NCBI GenBank assembly: GCA_905214325.1
Contig: CAJMLT010000008.1
Coordinates: 1 to 46,763 of the forward strand
Length of the DNA: 46,763 bases
From: an uncultured bacterium
GTDB lineage: Bacteria > Actinomycetota > Coriobacteriia > Coriobacteriales > Eggerthellaceae
Reading direction: 5' to 3'
Shown one piece after another: positions 1-10,092 of the stretch. The notes below the pieces were generated by a model. The model saw only the letters and a program-made list of their open reading frames with translations, ran no database searches and was not told where the DNA came from. A program made the translations under genes and the position numbers. The number at the start of each line of letters is the position of its first letter. The stretch's first letter is position 1.

Positions 1-38
1 CTTTCCCCTTGAATCCGGGGAACGGCGCTCTCCTTCAT
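1..38 (-). CDS. possible 5' end of a gene running off the window
   Basis: Downstream of the adhesin stop on the minus strand an ATG at 38 opens a frame reading MKESAVPRIQGE up to the window edge. No convincing Shine-Dalgarno sequence precedes it, and only 12 codons are visible. It may be the next gene of the strand or chance; no function can be given. Confidence 0.2.
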   Translation of the reverse strand, partial: MKESAVPRIQGE

Positions 39-69
39 TACAAGCCCAACAAAAACCAGGAACGACGTA

Positions 70-3000
70 TCAGTATTTGTTACCTCTGTCTTTTCTTTGT
101 AAGCGGCCCCTTGCAACCACGGTTATTAAGGCACCACCAGCGATAAAGGTAACCAATGCCATCAGCAACAAGTCGGCATCATCTCCCGTTTGTACCGTTG
201 CCTGCCGGGATGACTCCTGCGATGGGTCCTGAGATGGCTGGGCGCTCAGCGGAGCCGGACCTACGCTTGCCTTAATGGTGACCGCGGTGTTGGCCTCCGT
301 CGCGAAGGTGACATCGTATACACCTTCCTCCTGCCTGATGGCCCAGTCCACATTCGCAACCTTCACTTCATCACCGGACAAGGTGGACCAAGCGTAAGCT
401 TCGGCCGTTTCACGCAATGTTGCGGCTATCTCTCCGTCAGATTTCGCAAGCAGCTCTCCTGCTTCTCCGTAGGTGAACGAGATGTTATTGGCAACAATGC
501 GCTCTTGGGTATCGAAATCTTCAGCCGAAGCGTCTTTGACGCTCGCTTGAACGGTAGTCGCTGTGCCGGCCGCCGTAGCAAAGGTGATCGCGTAGGTACC
601 GCGTAGCGCCTGCAAATCCTCGTAGTCGACCGAAGCGATAGCCACATCAAAGCCGCTTATCGTGGAGATTGCACGCGCCTGAGCCAAACGACACAGTTCC
701 TTTTGCGCGTCGTTGAGAGACGGGTCTAACAGCGCAAGCGTGACAGCATCCCTATCGGTATCAAGCAGTGCTTGGGCTTCGGATAGAGAGAGGGCGAAGT
801 CGTCGGCGGTAATCTGCTCGCCATTGCGATCATAGTAGACGCGTATCACAAGCGAGCCGTCGGCGGCGATGTTTTGAGGAGTGACCGACTCGGCAACCGT
901 ACTTGTGGCGTAGGTCACCTTAGCGGGAGTGGAAGCGCAGCCGGCATAGGCCTTGGCGTCGGCGCCGCCCGCTTCCACATCGAGTGCAGGTGCCTCATCG
1001 GTCGTGCCCGTCTTGCCGGTCGTGTCGGTTGCGACAAGCGTGTAGGTGTCACCTGTTTCACCTTGCCGGTAGTATTCCACCGCATAAGCCGTGTCGGTAG
1101 CCCCACTGAAACGTGCTACATAGGTATGTTCCTGATAGAGCGCTGCATCGGATCCTGAAAGTCGGAACTTTTCAGGTATGAGGCTTGCGGTGCTGAAAAG
1201 CACCTGAGTAGCATCTTCGAAGGTCCAGCCCGAAAAGAGGTAACCCTTCTTCGCCTCGGCGGTCGCGCCTACAGCAACGCCTGTAGAGGGATTGAGCCTC
1301 TCGGATACGGAATCCGCCTCAGTCTCGACAGAACCGTTGAGCTTGACGCTACCTTTCGAGGCGTCTTCAGAGCGATACCCGATGGCGATCTCGTTGAAGG
1401 GAGCATAGGAATACGTATAGGTAACGGGGGCTGTGATAGTCGTGTTCAACAACGGGTTCACATCCCACGCACCGGAATCGGGGTCGTAGGAAGCAAACGA
1501 CACCATGGTCGAAGGAACATCGGAGGCGCTCAGTGTGGCTGTCCAAGAATCACCTGAACCCTTGGTTGCAGGGATAAGCACCACCCTATCGCCACCGTAA
1601 CCACCCGTTTCCCATATACCGTTTTCTATGGAGAAGGTGACTTCTATGCCATAGCGCGCTTGCGCCGTTACCGAAGTGGCGGGCATGGTGAAGGTAGCCG
1701 CGTTGTCATCGGCAAAGGTAAGATCCCCGGAGGTTATACCCGTGAGATCCCAACCGTTGAATTTCACGCCGGCAATCTCACTCGGACGTATGGTGACCGT
1801 ATCACCGGGAGAGAACCAAGCAGAACTGCCCTCGCCCACCGTACCGTTGGTGACGCTGACCTGATAGAGCTGCTCCCAGGTACCGGTGACTACCACGTTT
1901 TCACGGGGCATGATGTAGGAAGAGCCACTTGCAGCGGCACTCTCCGGTACCGTCCAGCCCAAGAAGCGATAGCCCGTCGTGGTGGGATCGCTTGCCACAT
2001 CGAATGTCTCTCCCCACTTGACGCTTTGAGAGCTTGGCAGAGCAGCGCCGGTGGAGGTGGGATCATAGGCATATGACACCTCGAAGCTGCGACGTTCCCA
2101 GTTACCGGTAATGGTCACGTTATCGGTAGGAGTGAACTCACCGGCATCTCTTTCAGCATCACTGAGGGCGTGTGTATCAACCGACCAGCCCAAGAATACA
2201 TAGTCGTCATAGAGATCGGCATAGGGGTCTCCCGCCACAGCCGTAGCAGTGGTGGCACCCGCCTGCGGGTAGGCAGGCAGGGCGACGGTGCCGCCTTGAA
2301 CGATTGTGGAGGCATCGGCTGTCGATAGGCTTGCAGGAAGGTCAGCTACAGAGATGGCGCCGCTCAAACCCCCCGAGCGACCTTGCCAATCGTAGGCTAC
2401 GCTGAAGGTGGGTAGTTTGGTCCAAGTACCGGAAAGGACCACCTCGCCTGCGGGCATGGTGAAGCTACCGTTTTCAATGGTGGCACTTCCGCTTTTGACA
2501 CTCCAGCCGCTGAACTCATAGCCCTGTACGGTGGGTGCCGGTGCCACCTGCACATCGACATCGGCCGAATACGAAACAGAAGACGGCAGGGCACTCGCCG
2601 AAGCGGGGATGTCACCTGTGTATTCGTAGGTAACAGGATAGGTTGTAGTGTCGCGTGTGCCCGAGTAGTGGCGCGTACCATTGGTGACGGCGGTCGAGCC
2701 ACCCGACGTGGCACTCGCCTGGTTGACGTATTCGACAAGCTTCTTACCTAAGCTGGTTGCATCATCGGTAACACGGGCCTTGAAGGCAATGGTAGCTGCC
2801 TTACCTGTCGAAAGACCTTTGAACTGCAGGGTGAGTGTTCGGGTGGAAGAATCGTAGGCGGTATTCGTGAGAGTGACGTGTTCGGATGTGTCACTGGTAA
2901 CCGATGCCGCCGAACCCCCTACGTAAATCATGTTGGCAGGCAGCACATCGGTGACGGTGACCAGTCCCGACTTGCCAACACCTTCGTAGTTCACCGTGAC

Positions 3001-6000
3001 GGAATAGTCGACCTCCTCACCTTTGACTATCTTTCCTTTGTCGACGATATCACCTGCCGAGAAGGTTGAGACCGTATTATCGGCATAGGCTTTCTCGGGA
3101 GACAGCAGCTCGGCGAAAAGACCTGCGGACGTATCGCTTCCGGTGGCGGACGTGCTGCTTTCGGCATCTGACTCGTTTTCATCTGACGCAGCATCGTCGT
3201 TGCCGGTATCCGAATCGCTTTGTGCAAGGGCAGCATCCGGCTCATCGCTCAAAGACGACAGAGACAAGGTGTTCGGTGAGCCGACGATGAAGCTCGACGA
3301 AGAGAGGTTGCTGCTGACACTATTTACAAAAGTGGCCTTGTCCGATGCGCTGCGACAATACACGGTACAGTCGGCATTACACAGATGGAACATGTACCCC
3401 GTATTCGTCACCTTCGAGGTGTCGAAGCTTGACAGGTTAAGCGAAGTGAGATTGGAGCACTCAACGAACATGGCGGACATATCCGTCACCTTCGAGGTGT
3501 CAAAGCTCGATAGGTTAAGCGAAGTGAGACTGGTGCACGTAACGAACATGGCGCCCATATTAGTTACATTAGAAGTATCCACCATATTTCCGAAATTGAA
3601 GGAGGAGCAAGCACTCAAGTCCTTGAATAGGCCACTGCTGTCCTCCGGAAACCTGATGGCTCTTGGACTGACCAGATAGACATCCGTACCCACGGCATAG
3701 CCCGTCACGGTGCCGGAGCTTGCGGCATCCCAAGTTCCGGTATAGGAAGCGGGTGCCGTGCGGGAGAATGTGACGGAGGTGATCGCGCTTGGAGTGAGGG
3801 TCCCCCACCACTGCTCATCAAGTGTCTTCAAAACGCCGATGGCGGCAAACTTCGCCGTGTAGGCCGTATCCTCATAGGCACCGGATGTACCGTTGAGGTG
3901 AGCTCGGGCATCGGCAGCGGAAAGCGTGGCGTTCGAGCTGATCTTGGTATCTCCCTTGTACCAGCCATCGAATACGTGATCAGCATCCGGGGTGGCTGTG
4001 GATCCGGTGATGTTGCCGTAATCATCCGATTCACTTATCTGCGTAGCGGGGCTTACCGTGCCTCCCGCATCTGCGGTATAGGTGACCTCGAATTCGACTA
4101 CACCTTCGGTGTCGGTATCCTTGGTAGCGTTCACACCTTGATAGCAAGCCTTGAGCGTGATGTCTTCATCGGGCATGGTGAATGTCTGACCTGCTTTGAT
4201 ATATTGGGTGGTGCCGTCAGCGAGCGTCATCTTCCAAGCATCGAAGGTCTTGTTGTCTACCGCGAGCGCCGACCCATCGAAGGCGGAAAGTGTCTCTCCG
4301 TAGCGATGCGCGACGCTTGCGGGAAGCGTAGTGCCGGTGCCACCGTCGGCATCGTAGGTGATGGTATGCGGATCGCCATAGTCAACCTCTACCGTGAAGG
4401 TGGACGGAGTAGCGGAAATGCCATCGGTCATACCCGCACCGTTGGCATCTTCGGCATAAAGCGACACCTGCGCCGTGGAACCTACCGTCGAAGTACGCAC
4501 GAGGCCACTCAGGTCAACGGTCGCACTTCCCGCCGACGCGGCGGCCAGCACTCCATACTTAGTATCCCCGCTGTAGGTGTTCGCCAAAGCGGATACGTAA
4601 TTGGCACCACCACCGGTGGCAACCGGAATGGTAAGCGTGGTGGAGCCGTAGGGCACTTTGATGGTGGAACCTTCGACCGTAACCGCACCTTTGTCGGTGG
4701 TAGCACCCGCCAGCACGGGGGAGGTGGTCAGAGACGCATCGGGCACAACCAATTTGTAGGTATTACCCGAAGTCATGGATGAACCGGGCTGACCACCCAG
4801 CGCCTGACTGGTATCTAACGTGGTAGAGCTGGTGGAGGGGCGCACGAAGGAAACGCTTGAAACGGCAAGGTCCATGGCGGGACGAATACCGTAGGAGCCG
4901 GCGGAGAGCGTATCACCTTGCAGCGTGGTCATTCCGGCATGGAAGTTAGCGACGCCATAGACCATCTGACTCTCCAGGTACTCACCGACGAAAACCTGAT
5001 GCGGCGTACTGAAAAAGGCAGTGTACGATTCAGACGAACAAGCAAAACCCGATGGCGAATTCAATTGACCGTCCGACACCCTGAAGCAGTACATGCAAAC
5101 CGTGCCGGCCGGTATAACCTGCCCAGGTTGCACCTGCACGATCCTGCCGTCTTTCACTATGCCGAAAATACGTTCACGAAAATCATCTGTCATGGATTTC
5201 GTTGTGGACGAAGTATTTTTGTAACCCTGCGAATCATACCCGGAATCAAGCAAATAGGGATTGTTGTATACCGTCGCGCCGCTATCGAATGTTGCCGTAC
5301 CGGCACGATAGACATCGAATTTACTTACGGTTTTACGGCTGAGGTCCCACGTACCCGAAGACTGCTGCACCGTGAAGCTGCTCAAGGTGGTGTTATTTTC
5401 CCATGCATACGGGCCGGCGGAGACCAAGGCGCTGTCGTATTCGGAGCTACCGACCTTGCCCGTTATCACGATGTTTTTGGAGCTGTCCTGTGTGTTGTCG
5501 GCATTGGCGTAGGCTCGCAAACCCAAACCGCTCACGTTCTTGGTATCCGAAAGCCAGTAGGCTTTGTCGGCGGAAGCAAGATTGCTCTTCCAGCTATTTA
5601 CATTCGATAACGACATAAGGCCGGCATTCGAAAGGGCTGACGTGCCCAGCGCATCACTTCCGTATTGGTCTTGGATGAACGAATCGGTCACCGACGAGAT
5701 ATCGGAAGCGACAACAGCGGCGGAAGTGGCATTCGCCACTACCTGACTCGATGAGACGGCCGATGTCGACTTGCCGTTCACGCTCACCTGAGCGCCGGCT
5801 TGCATACTCACGCTTCTGAAGGCGGGGGCATCGACCGCGTAGGCCTGCGTGCTGAGGCCCGTGTATGGCAGAACCGGCAGAAGTGACACCACCAACACCG
5901 CAGAAAATACCACCCGGAGCGCTTTGCCGAGCAACCCTGCAGACGCAGCGGCCTCCTCAGGCTTACCCGCCTTCAACCCCTTTCCTCTCGAAGCGTTGAG

Positions 6001-6051
6001 CAGAGCTGCAGTAGCCTTGCCGCCTGATACGACGGTGCGGTAATTGTTCAT
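70..6051 (-). CDS. giant mosaic cell-surface adhesin with C-terminal wall/membrane anchor
   Basis: A 1993-residue secreted surface protein. The N-terminus has a long basic stretch, a hydrophobic helix near residues 43-62 and an AYA cleavage-like site near 70. Glycine/aspartate-rich InlB-type B repeats (FxGWxxxG, ending in FTMPxxxVxxxG) occur near residues 560-700 and again near 1140-1430. Two-plus copies of a 26-residue BspA/DUF285 repeat (DTSKVTDMSAMF type) lie near 815-895, and a DUF11-like beta domain (VTVTDVLPANM) near 1000-1110. A MucBP-like segment (VEYYRQ, then VRVYYD-like) lies near 1650-1740, followed by two tandem domains each ending in YxVTFAT-like strands. The tail is QTGDD, a hydrophobic helix and RGRLQRKDRGNKY. 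Role inferred: adhesion or interaction with host or other bacteria. The anchor resembles coriobacterial QTGD sorting signals but lacks a clean LPxTG. The start ATG at 6051 is the only one giving the signal peptide. Confidence 0.85.
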   Translation of the reverse strand: MNNYRTVVSGGKATAALLNASRGKGLKAGKPEEAAASAGLLGKALRVVFSAVLVVSLLPVLPYTGLSTQAYAVDAPAFRSVSMQAGAQVSVNGKSTSAVSSSQVVANATSAAVVASDISSVTDSFIQDQYGSDALGTSALSNAGLMSLSNVNSWKSNLASADKAYWLSDTKNVSGLGLRAYANADNTQDSSKNIVITGKVGSSEYDSALVSAGPYAWENNTTLSSFTVQQSSGTWDLSRKTVSKFDVYRAGTATFDSGATVYNNPYLLDSGYDSQGYKNTSSTTKSMTDDFRERIFGIVKDGRIVQVQPGQVIPAGTVCMYCFRVSDGQLNSPSGFACSSESYTAFFSTPHQVFVGEYLESQMVYGVANFHAGMTTLQGDTLSAGSYGIRPAMDLAVSSVSFVRPSTSSTTLDTSQALGGQPGSSMTSGNTYKLVVPDASLTTSPVLAGATTDKGAVTVEGSTIKVPYGSTTLTIPVATGGGANYVSALANTYSGDTKYGVLAAASAGSATVDLSGLVRTSTVGSTAQVSLYAEDANGAGMTDGISATPSTFTVEVDYGDPHTITYDADGGTGTTLPASVAHRYGETLSAFDGSALAVDNKTFDAWKMTLADGTTQYIKAGQTFTMPDEDITLKACYQGVNATKDTDTEGVVEFEVTYTADAGGTVSPATQISESDDYGNITGSTATPDADHVFDGWYKGDTKISSNATLSAADARAHLNGTSGAYEDTAYTAKFAAIGVLKTLDEQWWGTLTPSAITSVTFSRTAPASYTGTWDAASSGTVTGYAVGTDVYLVSPRAIRFPEDSSGLFKDLSACSSFNFGNMVDTSNVTNMGAMFVTCTSLTSLNLSSFDTSKVTDMSAMFVECSNLTSLNLSSFDTSKVTNTGYMFHLCNADCTVYCRSASDKATFVNSVSSNLSSSSFIVGSPNTLSLSSLSDEPDAALAQSDSDTGNDDAASDENESDAESSTSATGSDTSAGLFAELLSPEKAYADNTVSTFSAGDIVDKGKIVKGEEVDYSVTVNYEGVGKSGLVTVTDVLPANMIYVGGSAASVTSDTSEHVTLTNTAYDSSTRTLTLQFKGLSTGKAATIAFKARVTDDATSLGKKLVEYVNQASATSGGSTAVTNGTRHYSGTRDTTTYPVTYEYTGDIPASASALPSSVSYSADVDVQVAPAPTVQGYEFSGWSVKSGSATIENGSFTMPAGEVVLSGTWTKLPTFSVAYDWQGRSGGLSGAISVADLPASLSTADASTIVQGGTVALPAYPQAGATTATAVAGDPYADLYDDYVFLGWSVDTHALSDAERDAGEFTPTDNVTITGNWERRSFEVSYAYDPTSTGAALPSSQSVKWGETFDVASDPTTTGYRFLGWTVPESAAASGSSYIMPRENVVVTGTWEQLYQVSVTNGTVGEGSSAWFSPGDTVTIRPSEIAGVKFNGWDLTGITSGDLTFADDNAATFTMPATSVTAQARYGIEVTFSIENGIWETGGYGGDRVVLIPATKGSGDSWTATLSASDVPSTMVSFASYDPDSGAWDVNPLLNTTITAPVTYTYSYAPFNEIAIGYRSEDASKGSVKLNGSVETEADSVSERLNPSTGVAVGATAEAKKGYLFSGWTFEDATQVLFSTASLIPEKFRLSGSDAALYQEHTYVARFSGATDTAYAVEYYRQGETGDTYTLVATDTTGKTGTTDEAPALDVEAGGADAKAYAGCASTPAKVTYATSTVAESVTPQNIAADGSLVIRVYYDRNGEQITADDFALSLSEAQALLDTDRDAVTLALLDPSLNDAQKELCRLAQARAISTISGFDVAIASVDYEDLQALRGTYAITFATAAGTATTVQASVKDASAEDFDTQERIVANNISFTYGEAGELLAKSDGEIAATLRETAEAYAWSTLSGDEVKVANVDWAIRQEEGVYDVTFATEANTAVTIKASVGPAPLSAQPSQDPSQESSRQATVQTGDDADLLLMALVTFIAGGALITVVARGRLQRKDRGNKY
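3411..3556 (-). repeat. tandem 78-bp DUF285 coding repeats inside the adhesin
   Basis: The string ccttcgaggtgtc recurs at 3411 and 3489, a 78-bp (26-codon) period, with most of the unit conserved (ggttaagcgaagtgaga follows in both). It encodes LTSLNLSSFDTSKVT-type units. Near-identity at DNA level makes the copy number prone to slippage or recombination. Confidence 0.75.
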
Positions 6052-6288
6052 GGTGTTCTATCTCTCTATTCCAACCCTATCAAAGGAAAACGCACGTATT
6101 CGTTAAAGAAACCTGCGAATTTTCAATCGATAGAACACCCTACACCTCACTACGTATCAAAAGCGTATCACGAACACGGCAAAATCCCCTGACGTAGACG
6201 GCCGAACTCCCTTGATCTGCATACCCCTCCCTTAACGAAGGAAAAGGGCGCAAAGATGACGATAGATCGATGCCACCCGCAGCCGATA

Positions 6289-8610
6289 TCAGTCAGCGAA
6301 GGGAAGCTGCTCCTGATCATCCCAGTCGCTGCGGGCCTCTTCGAAGCTTTGCGCGGAGAACCGACAGACCGTTCCCTTGTCGTTTCTCTTCGCCTCGTAC
6401 ATGGCGAAGTCGGCAAAGCGACGCAGGGTGTCATAATCGGAAGCATCACCGGGGTAGAAGGCGATACCTATAGACGAGCGCACCTGAACCTGTTTGTCAT
6501 CGGGGAGCAACAAGGGACGATCCAGAAGAGAAGCACGCAAAGCTTCGACCCTCGCCGCAACGTCCGCCTCGGTGGAAGATGCGGTGAGGAACACGAGGAA
6601 TTCGTCCCCGGAAACACGGGAGGAGAATTCTCCCTCGCGGGTCATATCGCGCACCGCTTCGGCGGCGGTCTTGATATACAGATCGCCCCAGTCATGTCCG
6701 TAGGTATCGTTGATCTGCTTGAGATTGTCCAAGTCGAGCATGATCATGGCGCCATACCCACACTGCGGATCCGCCAGAAGCGCACCCACCTCCCGCTCGA
6801 AGCCCCGTCGGTTGAGGAGTCCGGTGAGAATATCGTAATCCCTATCATGTTCGATCTGGCGACGTACCTCGATTTCCCGCGTCACATCTTCGACCAGTCC
6901 GGTCGTGATCTTGTCCTGCACATCTTCGACGAAGACGACACGCAACCAACGATGCTTGTGAGGCAGCTTGATGATCGCGACGCGATCGTCGCCTGCTTCT
7001 TCATCGAATTCGAAGTAAGGGCGGTACACGTCCCACATGCGCTTGCTGTCTTCGATCGACAGTTCGTCGTCACGTAAGGCCTGCCAATCAATCGAGCGGG
7101 GCATACCGGGCATATCCTCGGCTCCCATAAGTTCGAAGAACCCTTTGGTGTAGGAAAGCGTACGTGTTTTGCTGTAATACTCGAAGGCTGCTATACCCCG
7201 CCCCGAAAGAGCGAGAATACGGGAAAGGCGGGCAGCCGAATTGACGACATCGGAACTATAGGCCTTGATCACGTCGGCCAATTCGTCCACTTCTTCGACA
7301 CCGGTCGGCTTCAGATGCAACAATTCATCGGTGCGTGCCGACCTCACCTGCACCATGAGGGCCGCGATCCGCGAAGAAGCGAAGCGAACCGTTATCAGGG
7401 CGATGATCAGACCTATCACTATCGAGAGACCGAATGCCACGAACAGACGATCATGCAATACGATGGATCCGGCGAAGAGAGAAGGCTCCTGTTCAACCCC
7501 CATCAAAACCCAATGCTCGCCCACGAACGGAGACGTCGTGTCATAGATTTTAAGTTCCGTACTCGAAGTTATGGCTTGGTTCGAAGTCGTCTGATCGACC
7601 GGGCGCGCGATATGATATCCGCGGCCATCAAGCGAAGTCGTCAGTTGATCGTCCTTCATATACAACCTCGCGGAAGCCCCGCTCGTGCCCACGACCTTAT
7701 ACGTATTCGACGACGAAGCCGCATCGGATAAGGACGCGCCGTCCTTATCGGTGGTAGCCAACACATAGGAGCCCTCACCATCCGAACTGAGGTCGCGATA
7801 CGGAAGCAGAGAGAGGATCCGGCTCAACTTCACTTCCACACCGAACACGCCGCATATATGTCCCGCACTATCGCGCAGCGGCACACTGTAGGTGATCGAG
7901 CGCTCCTTGTTGGATGAAAAATTGATCGGCTGACTCCAATACCCCAAATCACCGAGAAGAGCATCGGGGTGGTCTTGCGCGGCTTCGATGGGCTTCAGAT
8001 AAAACGCATCCTGCTCTTCATCTTCTTTCAAGGTGAGCAAGGTCGACCAATCTCTATCGAGGGCGATGTCGAGATGCTTACCGATGCTCAACGGAGCAAC
8101 ACCGAGAAGGAGATCGGAATTATTGTTCATCGTCACTTCGGGGTTGGAATCGCGTACATAGAGAGCACTGCGCTCGGCGGAGGTTTCCGATCCGCCGGTC
8201 AGCACGAGAAACGATCCATCCACTTCCTGCTGGGACGAGGCCAACAGGTTTTCCATCGCCGCTTCCAGAATCTTATTCGAGGTTTCCGATCCAGCGGTAA
8301 GATCGGATGCGGTCTTGCCTTCCGCCGCGAGAACGGTGTTTATCTTGGTTTCTATCTCGGTGGCACTACCATCGATGTCGGACCAGCGATTAACCATATC
8401 GCCCTGAAGGTATTCGGCGCGGTTGTGGACGCGCTCCGAAAACAGGTCATACGAATCGGATTCCATCCGGGCGATACTGTCACTACCGTACACAACACCC
8501 GCGCAGAGCAACACCTCGATCAGCAAGGCGATACAGAACGGCACCGCAATAAGGGTTTTGAATGAAATCCCCTTTTCTTCGAACTTGCGGAAAACCCTCT
8601 GAAACTTCAT
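6289..8610 (-). CDS. membrane diguanylate cyclase (dCache-PAS-GGDEF)
   Basis: A 773-residue diguanylate cyclase making c-di-GMP from two GTP. A first membrane helix lies near residues 17-42, a large extracytoplasmic dCache-like sensor near 43-385, a second helix near 388-412, then a HAMP-like linker, a PAS domain near 465-560 and the GGDEF domain near 590-750. The metal-binding stretch LDLDNLKQINDTYGH and the signature SGDEF (near 667, serine in place of the first glycine, a tolerated variant) indicate an active enzyme. The inhibitory I-site position reads REGE instead of RxxD, so product inhibition may be weak. Only 8 bp separate it from the upstream lipoprotein stop, so the two are almost certainly cotranscribed. 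A good Shine-Dalgarno is not obvious (AGAAG upstream of the ATG), which suggests translational coupling. Confidence 0.92.
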   Translation of the reverse strand: MKFQRVFRKFEEKGISFKTLIAVPFCIALLIEVLLCAGVVYGSDSIARMESDSYDLFSERVHNRAEYLQGDMVNRWSDIDGSATEIETKINTVLAAEGKTASDLTAGSETSNKILEAAMENLLASSQQEVDGSFLVLTGGSETSAERSALYVRDSNPEVTMNNNSDLLLGVAPLSIGKHLDIALDRDWSTLLTLKEDEEQDAFYLKPIEAAQDHPDALLGDLGYWSQPINFSSNKERSITYSVPLRDSAGHICGVFGVEVKLSRILSLLPYRDLSSDGEGSYVLATTDKDGASLSDAASSSNTYKVVGTSGASARLYMKDDQLTTSLDGRGYHIARPVDQTTSNQAITSSTELKIYDTTSPFVGEHWVLMGVEQEPSLFAGSIVLHDRLFVAFGLSIVIGLIIALITVRFASSRIAALMVQVRSARTDELLHLKPTGVEEVDELADVIKAYSSDVVNSAARLSRILALSGRGIAAFEYYSKTRTLSYTKGFFELMGAEDMPGMPRSIDWQALRDDELSIEDSKRMWDVYRPYFEFDEEAGDDRVAIIKLPHKHRWLRVVFVEDVQDKITTGLVEDVTREIEVRRQIEHDRDYDILTGLLNRRGFEREVGALLADPQCGYGAMIMLDLDNLKQINDTYGHDWGDLYIKTAAEAVRDMTREGEFSSRVSGDEFLVFLTASSTEADVAARVEALRASLLDRPLLLPDDKQVQVRSSIGIAFYPGDASDYDTLRRFADFAMYEAKRNDKGTVCRFSAQSFEEARSDWDDQEQLPFAD

Positions 8611-8618
8611 GACGACTT

Positions 8619-10085
8619 CTAGGCAATGGCAGCGGTCAGGGTATCGTTCAGGCCTGCGAACCAGACTTCGAATACATCATCACCCATATAAGGCGCGATC
8701 GCCGACTCCCAGGAAGCCCCCGCCGCTATAGCGGCCACGACTGCCGCACGGTCGGCATCGGCCTTATCCTCCAAGGAACTTTCCAGATAATTGCGCGCGT
8801 CGACACTTCCCGTAAACGGGGTGCTTACCGAAAGACCGGCATCGATGGTCTCGATCGCGGCAGGCAGGCCGGTAAGGTAGTTAGCCGAAGAGCCTTCCAT
8901 CTGTCCGGCCACTTCTTTGATGTTCTCTTCGGTGAGAGCCTCTTTCGTCACCGGTACATAGCCGGCGGAAATGGCGAACTCCGTGTTGCGCGTTTTGTCG
9001 GTGAACCACTTCAGGAATTCAACGCAGGCTATTTCCTGCTTCTCGCTCGATTTCATCACCACGAAACCGGCACCCTGCTGGGGCGCACAAGCGCTGCCGT
9101 TTTGGAACGTGGGATTCTTCAGAGCTCCGAATTCGATCGGATAACGGGTAGAGTCATCGACGGTGACTTCTTTCGGGAAATAGACGACCGAAGAAGTTGA
9201 GCCGACATAACAGATCAGATCGCCCGTCTTGACCGCATCGGAACGAAAACGCCCTTCCGAAGAGAAGTATCCCTTCACCATGGGTACGTAATAATTATCC
9301 CAAAGGGTACGCATGGTGGCTTTGTCCAAATCGAGCGTGACCTTACCATCCTTCACCGTGAATATCTCATGACCGAGCTGCTTGCTGCCCGTGAGCAGAT
9401 AGTTGGCAAGAGCGTCGCGGCCGAAGAAAGGCTGGCCGTCGCCGGTGGCGGGAGTTTGGGCATCCGTCCATTCATAATAGCGCTGAGCGACGCGCACGAT
9501 CCCCTCGTTGGTGGCAAGTTCATCGAGGCTCGAACCCGTGGCATCGGCGAACTTCTTCCAGTCCGTCATGTTTATCTGCAGGTCTTCGGTCGATTTGCTT
9601 ACGGGGAAGATCTTGAGCGAACCATCGCCTTTGAGATCTCCTTCCTCCAAGAACGCATCGACGAACTTTTCCTTATCCTGATCGGAAAGATACTGGTTCA
9701 AATCCTGCGCCTTGCCCAAATCATCAAGCACGAGGGCGGTATCGGGATAGGCGAGACAGGCATCGGGCAGAGCGGCAGCACCCACGCGCTCCTGCGCGGC
9801 ATCGCTCACCGTTTTGGCAAGATTACTCACGCTGCCCTGACTGGAACCGGAAACGACGATTCCCAATTCCTTGCCGCGCGTATCGTTGAATTCGGAAACG
9901 AGCTCATCGAAAGCCTGCAGCTGCGTTCCGTTGTAGTAGGTCCAAACTTCCACTTGAACAGGATTGGAAGGATCGAGTACGGAGCGGGGATCCTTGGTTG
10001 TTTTCCCCGAACAGCCCACTATCATCAATGAGCCCGCCAGACAAAGCGCAACGAGTCCACCTAATAATCTTTTCCTGTTTGCCAT
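8619..10085 (-). CDS. extracellular solute-binding lipoprotein (family 1-like)
   Basis: A 488-residue solute-binding protein resembling the substrate-binding subunits of sugar/oligosaccharide ABC importers. The N-terminus MANRKRLLGGLVALCLAGS followed by MIVGCSGK is a lipoprotein signal peptide with lipobox IVGC. The body shows the family pattern VEVWTYYNGTQLQAFDELVSEFN near the start and FLKWFTDK near residues 365-375. No ABC permease or ATPase gene is nearby. The next gene, 8 bp downstream, is a membrane diguanylate cyclase, so this protein may present a ligand to that sensor instead of feeding a transporter (inference). The ATG at 10085 is chosen because the signal peptide begins there; the frame stays open upstream to a TTG at 10166 across an 11-G tract, but that extension would bury the signal peptide. 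The G tract sits 7 nt before the ATG, where the ribosome binding site should be. Confidence 0.88.
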   Translation of the reverse strand: MANRKRLLGGLVALCLAGSLMIVGCSGKTTKDPRSVLDPSNPVQVEVWTYYNGTQLQAFDELVSEFNDTRGKELGIVVSGSSQGSVSNLAKTVSDAAQERVGAAALPDACLAYPDTALVLDDLGKAQDLNQYLSDQDKEKFVDAFLEEGDLKGDGSLKIFPVSKSTEDLQINMTDWKKFADATGSSLDELATNEGIVRVAQRYYEWTDAQTPATGDGQPFFGRDALANYLLTGSKQLGHEIFTVKDGKVTLDLDKATMRTLWDNYYVPMVKGYFSSEGRFRSDAVKTGDLICYVGSTSSVVYFPKEVTVDDSTRYPIEFGALKNPTFQNGSACAPQQGAGFVVMKSSEKQEIACVEFLKWFTDKTRNTEFAISAGYVPVTKEALTEENIKEVAGQMEGSSANYLTGLPAAIETIDAGLSVSTPFTGSVDARNYLESSLEDKADADRAAVVAAIAAGASWESAIAPYMGDDVFEVWFAGLNDTLTAAIA

Positions 10086-10092
10086 GAAAATG

